A stretch of 64,000 nucleotides of DNA, taken from Symsagittifera roscoffensis. Its lineage: Eukaryota > Xenacoelomorpha > Acoela > Convolutidae. Position numbers and translations under genes: made by a program. Of the stretch, positions 31,095 to 43,422 are shown piece by piece (the first letter of the stretch is position 1; each line of letters begins with the position of its first letter). The stretch spans positions 37,599,888-37,663,887 of the forward strand of contig NC_087065.1 in assembly GCF_963678635.1 (NCBI RefSeq). The letters are read 5' to 3'. The notes beneath the pieces were generated by a model. The model saw only the letters and a program-made list of their open reading frames with translations. It had not been told where the DNA came from and searched no databases.

Positions 31095-32804
31095 ATGGGC
31101 GATATCAAAAGAGACGCTGATGTAGTTTTGGAAGCGGACAAGTGTCAGTTTGTGCTCAAGAAGAAGAAGCGGCAGTGTCGATTGACTCCAATGAAGAATG
31201 AAGTCTTATGCGGAGAACACATTATTCATTCTTACAAAGCGGACCAAAATCTGGAAGTTCCAACAAACGACACAACCCGTGATTTTCTTGAAAAGTTTCG
31301 GGAAAACTTTTCCAAATGAACTTTAAAAAAGCGGCTTTTTATTTCCCGTTAATTAGGCTAGGACTTAATGAATTTGTTTACAAGTTGTGCAAATTAATAG
31401 TTGTTTCACCCTTGCAATCTGCTTTTATGTTGTTTTCCTTGCTGGAATTGACTACAGAAATTTCCAAATTTTCATTTAATAATTCAAAATTTTTGCTTTA
31501 ATAAGGGTAGCTTAGTAAATAAATCAAGTTGGTTTACATATTGAACATCACGAGATGCTGTTATCTCAGCCAGTAATAAAAGTGGAGCTCTTAAAAGAGT
31601 CAGATGTCCACTGGACCCAAAGCACACAGTTTGTGAGTCGAAGTTGACAAAACACATGAAAATATGCAATTCGAGAGACCCAGTTGAGCTTCCTTACTTC
31701 AAGAAAAACGTCAACCTTATTCCTCAAAGCGATGCGACAACAGTTAATTCATTTAAAATGACTGCATCATCAACTAGTAGTGATTTTTCAACTCCTTCCA
31801 AGAGTAAAATGGCACCTTCACCGGAAGAAGTCTCTGCAATTGTGAACAAAATTGAACCAAAATTTGGTCTTAAGTCTTCTAATTCCTTAGTGAAACAATT
31901 TCTGGACCACCCTAAAGTGTTTCTGGACGAAGCAGATCGCGATTTTACGTCAAAAAAAGGCAAAGAAGCTTATCGCCATGTTTTACAGATTGGGTCGTTA
32001 CTACGAAAGTTGGAGGTGAATAACTATTTTGAGAATGATAATACTCTTTTTATAGAAATGGGAGCGGGCAGGGGACAACTATCATATTGGGCGGCGGTGG
32101 TAAAAGACAAAAAACTACCAATTTTGCTAGTCGACAATGCGAATGTGAAAAATAAATTTGACCATCACTACAAGTATGACTCGCCGGAGTTTTACCAAAG
32201 AATTAATATGAATATTGGAGATTTGGATCTTTCTGAAGTTCCTTTTCTAAAACAGTTTAACAACAAAAATAAAATAAATGAAGTCGAGTCGTGCAGCGAC
32301 ACGTTGCCAAATAGTAGAACATACGAGTTCTTAATGGCAACAAAGCATCTTTGTGGAGCAGCTACTGATTTTGCCATTACATGCGCTGTTAATTTTGCCA
32401 GAAAATCTGCACAAAACATACCCGACATGTTGCTTACATTTTGCTGTCATCACAGGTGTTCATGGGAAAGCTACGTTGGTAAACAATTTTTCCTAGAAAA
32501 TAGTTTCACTGCAGAAGATTTTCACATAATGAGTAGAATATCAGCGTGGTACACATGTGGGGATAAATGGCATGCCGAGCATACAAATTCAAACGAGGGT
32601 GCAAAAAATGAAAATGAAGAGTACAATAATCTGAAGTATTCTGCAGAAGAGAAAGAAAGAATAGGACTGCAGTGTAAATATCTGATTAATTTGGGTAGAC
32701 TGAAATATTTGGAGGGACTGGGAATGAAATGTGAAATGTACAATTATGTAGACTCGTCTGTCACTTTAGAAAACGTTGCTCTTCTAGCTAAATTCAACTC
32801 TTAA
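31095..32804 (+). CDS. TRMT13: tRNA 2'-O-methyltransferase TRM13 homolog
   Basis: TRM13 enzymes 2'-O-methylate position 4 in the acceptor stem of some tRNAs, using SAM. Proposed model: exon 1 31095-31278, intron 31279-31569 (acceptor TTATCTCAG), exon 2 31570-32804; 472 residues, against 481 in human. The phase-1 join gives a Pro codon. Domains: N-terminal CCCH finger (C17, C28, C39, H42); U11-48K-type CHHC finger (C74, H80, H90, C94, starting RCPLDPKHTV); then the methyltransferase with FIEMGAGRGQLSYWA as SAM loop, LLVDNANVKNKFD, the family signature ATKHLCGAATDFAI, LTFCCHHRCSWESYVGK, and a C-terminus YVDSSVTLENVALLA. All expected motifs are present and the frame is open, so it is probably functional. 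The donor (ACCC then GTGATT) is weak; a different donor in exon 1 is possible. An ATTTTTAG site 7 bases before the ATG suggests a 5'UTR splice or trans-splice acceptor. Confidence 0.9.
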
Positions 32805-35782
32805 TTTATTATTGCCATTTTTTTTATAGAGCTACGGTTGATATATTCAACGGGTTTTTTAAAAGATTTCTCTCAGCACAAAAGTGGTTTGGTTGCTCAA
32901 AGTTGGTTTTGTTGCGCAAAATTGGTTTTGCTGCACAAAATTTTCCCGCGTATCTTAACGCGAGATCTTTCAGAGTTTATTAACGCGAGATCTTCAAACA
33001 GTTCGACTTTAAGGATTTGAATCGACAAAATATGAACATAAAAAATTTTTACAAGTCGGAATAATTAAATATACTACTGTGAAGTAAGGCTATGATAGAC
33101 TGAGAATAAAGAAACAACTAATTTCATATTTCTGAAATTTTTGCACAAAAAGCTCGTTTTTTTTTGTTAAATGGTTAATGTTCTTTGAAATATTATGAAT
33201 CAACTTAAAAAAACATTGATGCTTTCGGTTAGATTTTTCACATTCGTTTAAAACCTTGCGTAAGATCTGTTATTATTTCTTGGAATAACTTCGATGCCTA
33301 ATTTGCCAACTACATCAGTTATCATTGCGCAAACTATGAGATTCTGATTCGTTTGTAGATAAGTTTAGACGAAGAAATCCAGGTTGCAGCCAGAGAAATT
33401 GCAGCTACTCATTAAGTGATTTGAGCAATCAACGGCCAATTATTTGTTTTTCTCCTAGCTTATTTACTTATTTTGTATGTTTGTGCTTTTTTAAAGCTAC
33501 AAAGGTTTTTTTCTTCAACTCACGTGATCAAAAAGTCTGGTTGAAAAATGGATATAGTCTATTAGAAAAATTAACATGACGCTTAAGATCAGCAAACTTT
33601 TCCAAAGCGTAGTATAGACTTTTTAAAAGTAAAACAACTTGTCTAAAAAATCACTGAAGTTATTTCTAATGTAAACTTTAAAAGTCCGATATTTTCTCAA
33701 CCAACTGAGAACTTTCGAGCATTTCTGCGTTTCAAACAATCGTTGTAATGGAAAATCGATTCTTATGTTCGTTGTAAATTAACCAACTTTTTTTGCTACA
33801 GTTTCTGGTTTGTTTTTCTATTTGGACTGTGTAAGAATTCGTCTCGCTTTTATTTATATCAGCTTAGTGGTCTCATTTTGAATCTTTTAAAGAGCGGAAA
33901 AAATTTTGTATGCATGTGCTTGTTTTGAGAAGGGGACTTGTAAAGTTTTTTGTTTTTAATTTACGAAAACAGCTTTATGCAGCTCAACAAGTTTCTGCTC
34001 AAGTAGTTTCAGCTTTGCTACCGCTTCACAAGTTTGTTCCCATCTTAATTTTTCAATAAACTGCCCTGCTTGGCATGTTTTTCTTAAAACAAACAATTAT
34101 CAAGACAAATCGAGACAAAAATCTCGAACTTGGGAGTATCTATTTTTCCACATTTTTAAACTCATTTCTGTCGACTTGGAGGCGTACTTCTCATTTTCTG
34201 TCGACTTGTTTGCCCTGTTATGTTTATTATATATGGCCACTTGTGCAAGTTTGCTCTTGGCCGCTGCGTTATTTACGTTATCGTATTGATTTGGCTTTTG
34301 ATTTTTTTCAAATTCAGTTCATTTATTTTGTTAAGAGAAAGGCAAACTCCACTATTGAACCAAACTCCACAACGAAAGTGTAAATGTCAGGAAGAACGTG
34401 ATTGATATCTAGCTTCGAAAATGGAATTTAAATATCAGATATCCCAGTGAATTAAAAGTTTTCTTTATTGATCCAGGTTTCTCAAATTTGGTTGATTTTA
34501 CCAAAAAACACCAATTAAAAATTGTTCGGGAAGTTCTGAGAGCTTTAAGGGCACATGTTTTTTCTTCTTTTGAAATTGGAAAGTCAGCTTTTTTTCTGAT
34601 TTCTTGCATTCATTACTCTTTTCAAACTGTCAGTTGGCTATGTTTGGATATCAATTGATTGTATTTCCGTAATCTGAGGAAACAACTAAAAGTCATTCAC
34701 TTTTAAATAGCAAAATTATCAGGTCACAATTTGGTTTTTTATGCTGAAAACATGAAAAAAACACGAACGTTTGTTACGATCGACGATTCAGAAAGTTTTT
34801 TATTATGACTGAATAATAAGAAAGCAGATTGTAAGTTTCTTACCTGTTACCATTGTGAGTCCATAACGATAGGCTGGTATATCTCTGGAAAAAACTTAGT
34901 TGCAAAATGAAAATTAAAACTTTTTTTTACATGAACGAGACCAATCTTTATACAAAACTACAACAGACCACGGAGAAGATCACTAAAAATCAAAAAAATT
35001 TTCAAAAAGATATTGAAACCATGCATACTATAAAAAAAATTTTTAACTCTAATTGGATGACGCGAATCAGACTGAATTTTTGAGTGTTCTGGCTGCCACT
35101 TCAATTGAATGTGTACTGGTTAATTTTTTGTTTGAAATTACTTCTTTCAGACTGTTGCAGGTGTTTTTGTTTTTCAATTTAAGCCAATGTCTATAGCCAA
35201 AATATTTTTATGGAGTTTATCTTATAAATGGCAATGGCAAAGGTCCTTGGTTCGAATCTGACTGGACTTGTTTTTTTTTAAGCGCAAAATATTCCGTTTA
35301 AAAAAATGCCGGCTTATTATTTGTCTACTTATATTTTTTCGACTTAATTGCCACTTCGTAGATTTTTTTTTTGCTTCAAGCAAGTTATATTTTAGATGCT
35401 TTTAGAGTTTTGATTTACCTCTGCTGTTTGTAATTTTGCTACTCTTGGCTACGTATATTTTCATTTTTTTTGTTTGTTTTTTTTTCTTAATAAATTGATT
35501 CTGCCCAAATTATTCCCGCTTATATTTTATGAGCATAATGGCTTCATTTTGAGTGGTTTCACACAAAATGCTTTCATATCAGACAAATTGCTAAAAACTG
35601 TATATGAAAATTTTCATCACAACAATGTTTTTTCGCCTGTTTTTCTCTGCTTGATAAGTTTCAGCCAATAATAAATCGACTTAATGACCTAATTTAGCAT
35701 GGTTTAACGAGTGAAAAAATAATTGCATAAGCGTGTGCGTGTGTTTTGAGGTTGAGATTATTGCACTCGAAATTTAAAAAGC
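32805..35782. other. Long gene-free stretch
   Basis: No exon supported. AAGTTGGTTTTG/AAATTGGTTTTG tandem phrases occur at 32890-32940. At 35240-35265 a perfect B-box-like GGTTCGAATC, flanked by TCC...GGA, is followed by a T run, suggesting a tRNA-derived fragment. AATTGCCACTTCGTAGATTT near 35345 resembles phrases at 22640 and 22680. Confidence 0.45.
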
Positions 35783-36640
35783 ATTTTTCTCAACTTAGGT
35801 CATTTTAGGTGAAAAATTAAAAAATTAAAAGACAAAACCTGTTCAAAACTTACGCAAAATTAATATGGTGAAATTATTTTCGCAAAACTTGGGCCCAAAG
35901 TTTTATCCCAAAAACCGATCGTTTTTTGGTTGTTTTAATCAATCATTTTTTGCACCAAAACTTCTGCATTGGTTTCTGACAAATCTAAATCAAATTGAGC
36001 CCAACAGAATTCAGGAAGAGTATATCTCCAAAAATTGACGCAGAACTTAAAAAAAAATTTGTACTGTAAAGTTGTTATTTTTTGTGGTAGAAATGACACT
36101 TAGCAAGCTAAATTAAATTTGTATCGAAAAAAATGAGGTTGACAAATTTTGCTTAAAATTTCAGGAGAATTTTTACGGTGCAATTTGTTTTTGCGAAACT
36201 CGGGCCTAAAATTTTAATCCGGCAATCGATCAACTTTGGCTGGTTTAGTTCATCAAATATACGCCAAAACTAACAAATCAATTTCTGACAAAAAAAATGA
36301 ACTGAGCTTCTTACGTAGCCAAACAAATTTGAAGAAGGGTATAATCTCCAAAACAATGTAAAAATAACTTTAATTTTCTTGATTGACAAAAATGTGAATT
36401 TAACTAAATAAAACACCCCATTTGAATTAAAAACAACTATTGAAGGTTTTGTGCAGCCTTTTTGGAGATAATAATCTTTTTAAATTTTGATTGGTAAAAT
36501 TTTGGCACCCAACTTCGCAAAACAAATTGCACCATAATAATTATGCCAAAAATCCAAGCAAGTTTTGTCAACATCCTTTTGCATCTATACTTGACCCAAA
36601 ATGAGAAAAACGGATTATAAGTTTTTCAAACAAAACATCG
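35783..36640. mobile_element. Ancient relative of the long-palindrome MITE
   Basis: The left side keeps ATTTTTCTCAACTTAGGTCA and AAAATTAATATGGTG; the right side is its diverged inverse (CACCATAATAATTATGCC, then GACCCAAAATGAGAAAAACG). A second left-arm-like segment begins near 36130 (TTTCAGGAGAATTTTTACGG), so it is a nested or partly duplicated copy. Terminal bases have decayed. Confidence 0.55.
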
Positions 36641-37474
36641 CGATCAGTATCAAAATTTTCGTCTCAAAAAATCTGTGCCAATTTATATGGCAGTTAGAAC
36701 ACTCTGGGGCTCATCGACTTACTAACAGACAGACATAATGTGATTTATAACGGGATCATGAACAATTGCCCAATTCACAACAGTTTTGGCTTTATAAAGG
36801 GAACAGTTTTCCCCTCATGCCTTTCTACGAGTTTTTCTGCTATATAAATGTTGCCGTTTGAAGTTTTGGCAATTCAGCAGTTAATGTCTGCTCCAGTGAC
36901 CGATCGCAATCATTCATTTGCAAGTGAGAACATTTTTTAGTGCTTTTCGAAAGACAGGACCAGATATTGCGTATATGAGGAGGCTGGACGAGTTCTGGGT
37001 GACCAGGAGTGCATCAGCCACGAGACTGTAGAGCTTTAAAAATATATATATTTTTGAACTAAACCATAAATTTCAATCCAGTTTATGCATTTAAGTTTTT
37101 AATGTGATGGGCGGCTCTCAAAAAAAGTTGGAGATAGTGAGAAAATAATTTTGTTTTTTAAGGGCAAACGAACAAAAGTTATCTATTTTTGTTTTCATTT
37201 GGCGCTTTCATTTCATTTTTTGGACCCGTCTCGAAGAGAAATAGCTATGTAAAATAAGATTCGATTCGGGTGAATATAAGAAATATACCGAAATGTGAAA
37301 TTTGCCCTAATATTTTTCGCATTAACTCCCGTAATGGGTGAGGGGAGAAATGTTTGAAATAAGAAGTAATGAGGGGTGAAGGTGCCAAAAATTAAACGTT
37401 CGAGCATACTAGAAGCATTTTTCAAATAAGAGAAATTTTTTTAATTTTCATAGAAAGACTGAAATACTACTGAC
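36641..37474. other. Region holding the unassigned 3' exon(s) of the GPCR
   Basis: The minus-strand GPCR must continue here to supply TM7. A minus-strand frame at about 37215-37300 reads YISYIHPNRILFYIAISLR, membrane-like, but its phase does not match the upstream donor through the nearest TTAG acceptor. Otherwise no gene seen. Confidence 0.35.
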
Positions 37475-38488
37475 CTCGTTATTTTCTCCAATTATGTTCA
37501 AGTGTAGAAGAACGGCAGCTGCAGTTTTGATAGCCAAGAAAGACCCAACCTGTGCAAATATCATACGTTGATGTGCTTTTTCAACCCGCGCTCGCGAAGT
37601 CGAAATGCTCACCTGTCGATCTGAAAAATATATAAATGATATTGTTCGATGATAATCTTCGCAACAATCATCCCATTCAGCGTAATGCATTGTACATTCT
37701 ATTAATTAAAGGTGTTCAGCTCTTACGGAGAAGCACTGTTGTGCCCATACTCAAAAATAACGTGCAATTTTTTTAATTTATTTTTAGGCTGGGTAATTCA
37801 TCTGCATTTTCTGTTTTACTGGATATGTGAATAACTACATACTTGAGTCTCGTGCTGTGCAAAATTTGAGCAGGAAAGCGATAGATAAAACCACAATGGC
37901 CAGTCCGGGAAGCCCGAACAAAACACCATATAGCTGAATTATCAGATAGATACCCATCAAATGCTCTGTCAGATCGCCAGCAACCATTGTGCACTGGTCG
38001 TTGACTTTCCTGAAAAAGTAGATGGTCGGCCACTGGCTAACCCACAGACATCCAGTGGTGCAGACACTCACAGTCCAGACATGTTTGCGAGCCATTTTCT
38101 GGTAGTACCATGCTGGAACTGCAACTGACAGGTATCGGTCGAGACAAATGATGACTACATGCCAGTTAACTGTCACACCTCCGAGCCAGTCAAAACTTTG
38201 GATAGCTTTGCAAACCAAATCTGAAATATTGGCCTCAAAAATAGAAAAAACTATTTCCAAGAAAGTGTCCCCAAGAATAGCAACAGAGTTCCAAATCGCC
38301 AGGAGCTGCACCGCTAGACCAGATGGACTTTTTTCTTTGTCCTGTTTGCGTACGGTGAGTATGATCAGCAAGTTGAAAATAAGTCCAATAAACCCAATAG
38401 GACTAAGAAATAGTGTCAAAAAAGTCCAAAAATTGATTTCGTTTGCTTCCAGTGAAATTTCTGTTGCGGTGAAGTTCATATTATCCAT
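37475..38488 (-). CDS. Class A (rhodopsin-like) GPCR, partial (TM1-TM6)
   Basis: Minus strand. Exon 1 38488-37843 (215 codons plus one base, donor CAA then GTATGT), intron, exon 2 37620-37475 (acceptor ATATTTTTCAG, donor GAG then GTCAGT). Exon 1 encodes an N-terminus with a glycosylation site N5-F-T, TM1 with N39 (21-46), TM2 (58-80), C93 before TM3, D117-R118-Y119 at the end of TM3, TM4 with W149, C166 in the second extracellular loop as disulfide partner, and TM5 with P194. Exon 2 adds the basic third intracellular loop (TSRARVEKAHQR) and TM6. In TM2 the usual LAxxD reads LAIWN, so the conserved sodium-site Asp is Asn. TM7 is unresolved. Layout suits a peptide-receptor-like orphan; ligand unknown. 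Acts at the plasma membrane. Confidence 0.8.
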
Positions 38489-39298
38489 GTGTTATTTTTT
38501 TCGGCTTGAGCTTTATTTCATTCAGAATCAACTTTGTGAATTTCCAACGAAAGAATATATACTTTTTAAATGATCGGAAAACGCTAATCGGATTTTAGTT
38601 TAAAAGAAATTCAGAAAGAAGTTGACATTGTAAATGGCCCGGCTATTTGACTATTGAAGAAGGTTGAAAACAGTAGAATAGAGCAGAAGTATTAACATAG
38701 AGAAATTCAATTAAAGTTGGACTTTTTCTTTCCGAAATCAATTTACCAGTGAAATAAACAAGAAATCGTTTCAATGAAACTAATTTTTGAAGTATAGATA
38801 TTTGTAGCTTAAATTGAGACTGGGAGGCGCAAATTTTTTACCCAATACAAAATGGGACAAATTTTTTGTTTAATTTTTGAAAAAAAACAACGATTTCTCT
38901 TTCGAATAATAACAATTTTTCTACTATTTTATAAGCACCGCCTCTTTTTACAAAGCTATTCTTCAAAATCGACTTTTAAAGCGAGTCCTTTTGGCTCAAG
39001 CAAGGAATTATTGAACAAAAAGACTCGCATCCTGACAACAAAAACTTTTTGAATTATCTTTTTTAACATTCTTTCAATATATTATTTTTTTTGTGTTTTA
39101 AAGTTCATTATTTGACTCAATTCATTATTTCTGGCGCCGCGGTTGGTATTCTTATTGTTGAGAGTCATTTCGCTGATAAACCATCAGAGAAGTATTTTTA
39201 ATTATCGAAAGGCACGAAAATGAACAAAAAGTCACGTCACGCCTCGGAAGTTGCCTGTTTACCGATTTAAATTCGTTGTTCCAATGGTGACTTGTCAC
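38489..39298. other. Upstream of GPCR, no gene seen
   Basis: AT-rich DNA that should contain the GPCR promoter on the minus strand; no clear motif recognised. Confidence 0.35.
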
Positions 39299-40239
39299 GG
39301 GGCAGTACAACAGTGCCGAAGTACAACAGTGCCGGAAAAAAATTTAGTTCAACGGTGCTGAAAATGAAAACTTTGTTCAACAGTGCCAAAAATATGAACA
39401 AAATTCAGCATATTAATCAGCAGTGGAATACCAATTTAATATTTTGATCCAGTTTTTTCAAAAGAAGTGTCAAAATGTTTTTTTTTGAGATTTATTCAGC
39501 TTGAAGTTAATATATTTAGGGCTTAGGAATTGTAAATTGATGAGCAATTAATTGCAATCATTCAAGTGCAATATATTGACCCTTGTTTCTATCAGTTTTT
39601 GACAAGCAATTAATTGATTTAAGTTGAACTTTATTGTTATGGCAAATTAATGTTAGTTGCATAACCACCAATTTGTTGGGGGCAGTACAACAGTGCCGAA
39701 GTACAACAGTGCCGAAAATTTTTTTTAGTTCAACAGTGCCGAAAATGAAAACTTTGTTCAACAGTGCCGAAAATATCAACAAATTTCCACATATTGTTAT
39801 GGCAAATTAATGTTAGTTGCATAACCACCAATTTGTTGGGGGCAGTACAACAGTGCCGAAGTACAACAGTGCCGAAAATTTTTTTTAGTTCAACAGTGCC
39901 GAAAATGAAAACTTTGTTCAACAGTGCCGAAAATATCAACAAATTTCCACATATTAAAAATTAAATCGGCAATCAAAAATTAAACGGCGAACATTTACAA
40001 TCTTAAGTGGCACACTTCAAAGTTTTGGGAGAGAAAATTTGCAGTTTAGACGTTTTGGCGCCAAAAAATTGTTTAATTTGCAGTTGCAGACATTGTGGCG
40101 CCGAAATTCGAAATTGGAGTGATGTTCTTTGATAATTAGCGTCAGTAACTTCTCGCTCTTTAGAAAACGCGTCTAAATTATTCTGAAAATTTCCCGCATT
40201 TTTCGGCAATGTTGTACTTCGGCACTGTTGAACGTCCCC
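39299..40239. mobile_element. Non-autonomous DNA transposon with perfect 8-bp TSD
   Basis: Left end GGGGCAGTACAACAGTGCCG and right end (inverted) GGGGACGTTCAACAGTGCCG, flanked on both sides by CTTGTCAC (39291-39298 and 40240-40247). It holds many iterations of ACAACAGTGCCGAA and a perfect 160-bp tandem duplication at 39633-39792/39793-39952. No transposase. Superfamily uncertain; 8-bp duplication fits hAT or related groups. Confidence 0.85.
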
Positions 40240-40458
40240 CTTGTCACGAAGCAGATTCATCGGATAGATGATTGAATTGATCCCAGATAGTTGTAAGCTT
40301 GAAGCAAACATGGATATATTTTTCTACTAATATACTAATTGGAACCAGATCTAAACTAGTATTTATCATTGGTTATGATTATGATATTTTATCTCTATAA
40401 AAAATTAAATACTAACCAATTATACTCCATCAAACTAACAACCTGTTTATATTAAAAG

Positions 40459-40484
40459 TGTTGAAACTACTTGTAGTTTCAACA
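40459..40484. other. 26-bp palindrome in unit U1
   Basis: TGTTGAAACTAC, TT, then the exact reverse complement of the 12-base arm. It recurs intact in U3 (44134-44159) and with changes in U4 (about 44896). Confidence 0.8.
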
Positions 40485-41225
40485 CCAGAACAATTTGAAT
40501 TTAACTTAGAAAACAGTTGTTCTCATTCTGGAACTAACTCGCGTAAACCGGTGTACACTAGATCTTTTGAGACTAGGAGATTTAAGAGTAAGATTAAGAT
40601 TGGTATTAGACTAAGAAGTTGCACGAATCTATCCGGCCGAAAATAAGATTGCGTGACGAGCAGACGTTGTACCTTATCTGAAATTACTCTATGAGTATAT
40701 TAATCCATACATAACTCATTTGGTGCGACCAAAAGTCTCGAACAGACCTTAACTAACCTAGACTCAGACAAAAATTAGATTAGAATTAGACAAATACAAC
40801 ATTTTAAAAAAGTTATATGAAAAAAACTTAGTAGATATGTCTCTACGACTCAATAGATCAGAACCAAGTTTCCGAGCAAAACGAGAACAACCCAGTATTG
40901 GGAGAAGACCTCGAACAAGAGACGACATACGATTAGGAAGAAATCTAGCAATTGATTTCATGATAGTATGACAAAAACGAGATCAAACTTTTGTATTTGG
41001 GATACTACCAGCAGTAAATTTAAATTTTCTTTTTTTGACTTAATACTTTGAAGAATTACCTTCAATAGTCTTTCATGGCGCTAAACCTAATGATTGTGCA
41101 ATAACGACTAATAAAAACAACACTTGCGTTTTCCTTAAATCAGCTTCAAATTAAATAGTATCTTGAAAAACAATTTATTGAAAATAAAATTATAAAAATT
41201 AGTTAGTATAAATCATAATTGTTAG

Positions 41226-41236
41226 TATATATAAAT
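41226..41236 (+). promoter_or_regulatory. TATA-like box in segment L1
   Basis: TATATATAAAT about 25 bases before a pyrimidine-rich CTCTTCATCCC, a plausible promoter of the repeat element. The equivalent in the second copy is at 45666. Confidence 0.35.
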
Positions 41237-42010
41237 CGTCTCTTCATCCCAGCTTCGTCACCTAATACATAACAGCGAGTTTCAAAAACTAACAATCATC
41301 AAAACTAAAACTTAACCTTAACCCTTTAATTTTTAACTATCAAGGCTTATCCTTGCTTTCACTTAAATTAATATCATTCAAAATAACAGATCATCAAGGC
41401 TTTCCTTGGATCTTGAAATTAAACTACATCTAAATTTTTAAATTTCTAATAATCTAAATCTCTGATCATCAAGGCCTATCCTTGGATCAAATAGAACAAC
41501 TTTGTTCTCCTCCTCCACATTTACTTAGGGTCTAATGACCTCAAACGTCAATTCACTACCCAACCCTTATCAAAGACTCAGAATTAACAGAAATTTTTCA
41601 AAAAGCAAACCATTTTAATTAGACTAATCAGTGAAGATTTTTGGTTACTCATCCTTCACTTGATCCCCCTCCTCTTAGATGACCCAGGCTAAAACACTTA
41701 AACTTAGTCAGTCATAAAAAAGTATCTAACGAACTACTTGCGTTGTAATTTTACCTGAACCTTGTAGACTGACTTACTGTTCTCCAACCCCTGATCACAA
41801 ATCACAGCCCTAAGTAAGATTAGGTAGGTCTATCTTAGCTTAGAATTAGTCACGAGAAAGTACAAATCATTCTCAGGAATCGATATACGCTTTTCTCACC
41901 AACCTAAATATTCGACCTGAGTTAAGCTAACCACAAAAAAACGTAAGAACTAACAGTTTAAGACATTATAAATCACTAACCCCAATATTGCATCCATCAT
42001 CCTAAACTTT

Positions 42011-42334
42011 ATGTCAAGAGACAATTTAGGAAACAAACAAAGATTTATATTACACAACTGTTTAATTAACGACGAAAGATACGACCTCTTAATCACACCA
42101 CACAGACAATCAGTAGGATACATAAGAACAAAAAGACAAACACTAAGAAAGAAAATAATTAACAAACAAAAACAAATCATTAGGAAACGATTTTCAAAAC
42201 GAAGAAACGCAGTCTCAGAATCAGAAACAAGCGCAATACAAGAACTCCACAATTTAAAAGATTCAAAAAAAACCATCAGATTGACGATCAAATTTATTTT
42301 TCTGACTCAGAAACCACGTCAGCAGCATCAATAA
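42011..42334 (+). CDS. Repeat-encoded basic ORF, unknown
   Basis: A 107-residue frame, very Lys/Arg-rich in its middle (KRQTLRKKIINKQKQIIRKR). Identical in copy 2 at 46451-46774. I do not recognise it; a nucleic-acid-binding part of a retroelement is a guess. The reverse-strand frame here is a shadow. Confidence 0.35.
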   Translation: MSRDNLGNKQRFILHNCLINDERYDLLITPHRQSVGYIRTKRQTLRKKIINKQKQIIRKRFSKRRNAVSESETSAIQELHNLKDSKKTIRLTIKFIFLTQKPRQQHQ

Positions 42335-42448
42335 AAGGAAAACGTAGAATAAAAAATTGTTACACAAACAAACCAATACGTCTGTACAATTGGAATCAAC
42401 CAATAAGACACATTGAAAATTACACGTTAACAAAGATACAACACAAAA

Positions 42449-42775
42449 ATGTTTCGAAATGAAGATAACCCAGAAAAGTCAGTACATCCTTTTTTAATAT
42501 CTCCATTAACTGAAGCTCGAGGACAGGTACAATTTTGTCAAAATTTAATCGCAAACTTATTCGAAAAAGGAGAAAATCCGTGCACAAGAGAATTGCCCGA
42601 TGTAAAAATCAAAAGACAACTTCTTGATCACTATCTCAAAGGTATATGTAGTCTCACATCACAAAATGGAATCTACACAATAGAAATCAGATCACCAAAT
42701 ACCTTTCTTGACAGATATCTCATTCAAACTGATGATGTAGATATTGGATTTTCAAATGTTTTTACACAAAACTAA
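42449..42775 (+). CDS. Repeat-encoded ORF, unknown
   Basis: A 108-residue frame starting MFRNEDNPEKSVHPFLISPL, with no recognised domain. Identical in the second copy at 46889-47215. After its stop, degraded coding-like sequence continues in other frames (for example WDPEWSHELFIDIP near 43135). Confidence 0.4.
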   Translation: MFRNEDNPEKSVHPFLISPLTEARGQVQFCQNLIANLFEKGENPCTRELPDVKIKRQLLDHYLKGICSLTSQNGIYTIEIRSPNTFLDRYLIQTDDVDIGFSNVFTQN

Positions 42776-43155
42776 GCATAACTCAATAAGAGCAAACTCA
42801 ATATTCACAAATGATGTATTCTCACTTATCTATAGCTGTTGATTTATATTATAATTGAATGAACCTCAAGGCGATCTACCAACTCAAACATCTCGACATT
42901 CAATTGTACGACAGGAAATACGCATATTTTCAAAAATTTTAAATGCAATTGAGAAGATCTAACAAAAAAAGAAATAAGACAACATGTTAGACACGATTTA
43001 CAAAAAAAATTAGCATGGTTCACTATCGATTATTTAAATCACAAAATTGATCTTATTGAACAAGCAAGAAAAAATTTTAGACCACAAAATACAAATGACA
43101 AAACTGTACTAGCAGAACAATCAGATTATGTTTGGGACCCTGAATGGTCTCATGA

Positions 43156-43310
43156 ATTATTTATTGATATACCAACAGATATTTCAAGCCAAGCAATTAG
43201 CACAATCTCTGTTCACAAAGATTATGTTAGAGATTATTATTTATTGATATATCAACAGATATTTCAAGCCAAGCAATTAGCACAATCTCTATTCACAAAG
43301 ATTAACTTAC
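43156..43310. repeat. About 77-bp tandem duplication
   Basis: TTATTTATTGATAT(A)CCAACAG through CACAATCTCT(G/A)TTCACAAAG is repeated in tandem; the same duplication occurs in copy 2 at about 47596-47750, so it predates the block duplication. Confidence 0.75.
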
Positions 43311-43422
43311 AATTGACGGAACACCTTTAAACTATAATTCATTTTTTCCTGAAAGAGCAGGAAATAATAGTTTAAACTCTACTTTATAACTCAAGATAAC
43401 TTAAACGGAACAAGAAATCTTA

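Noticed and set aside
35230-35270. tRNA gene at the B-box
   Set aside because: Only the B-box half is recognisable; no cloverleaf.
39558-39942. Two identical minus-strand frames of about 70 residues
   Set aside because: Arise from the 160-bp tandem duplication in a transposon.
41950-42291. 113-residue minus-strand hydrophobic frame
   Set aside because: Shadow of the basic plus-strand frame; element coding direction is plus.
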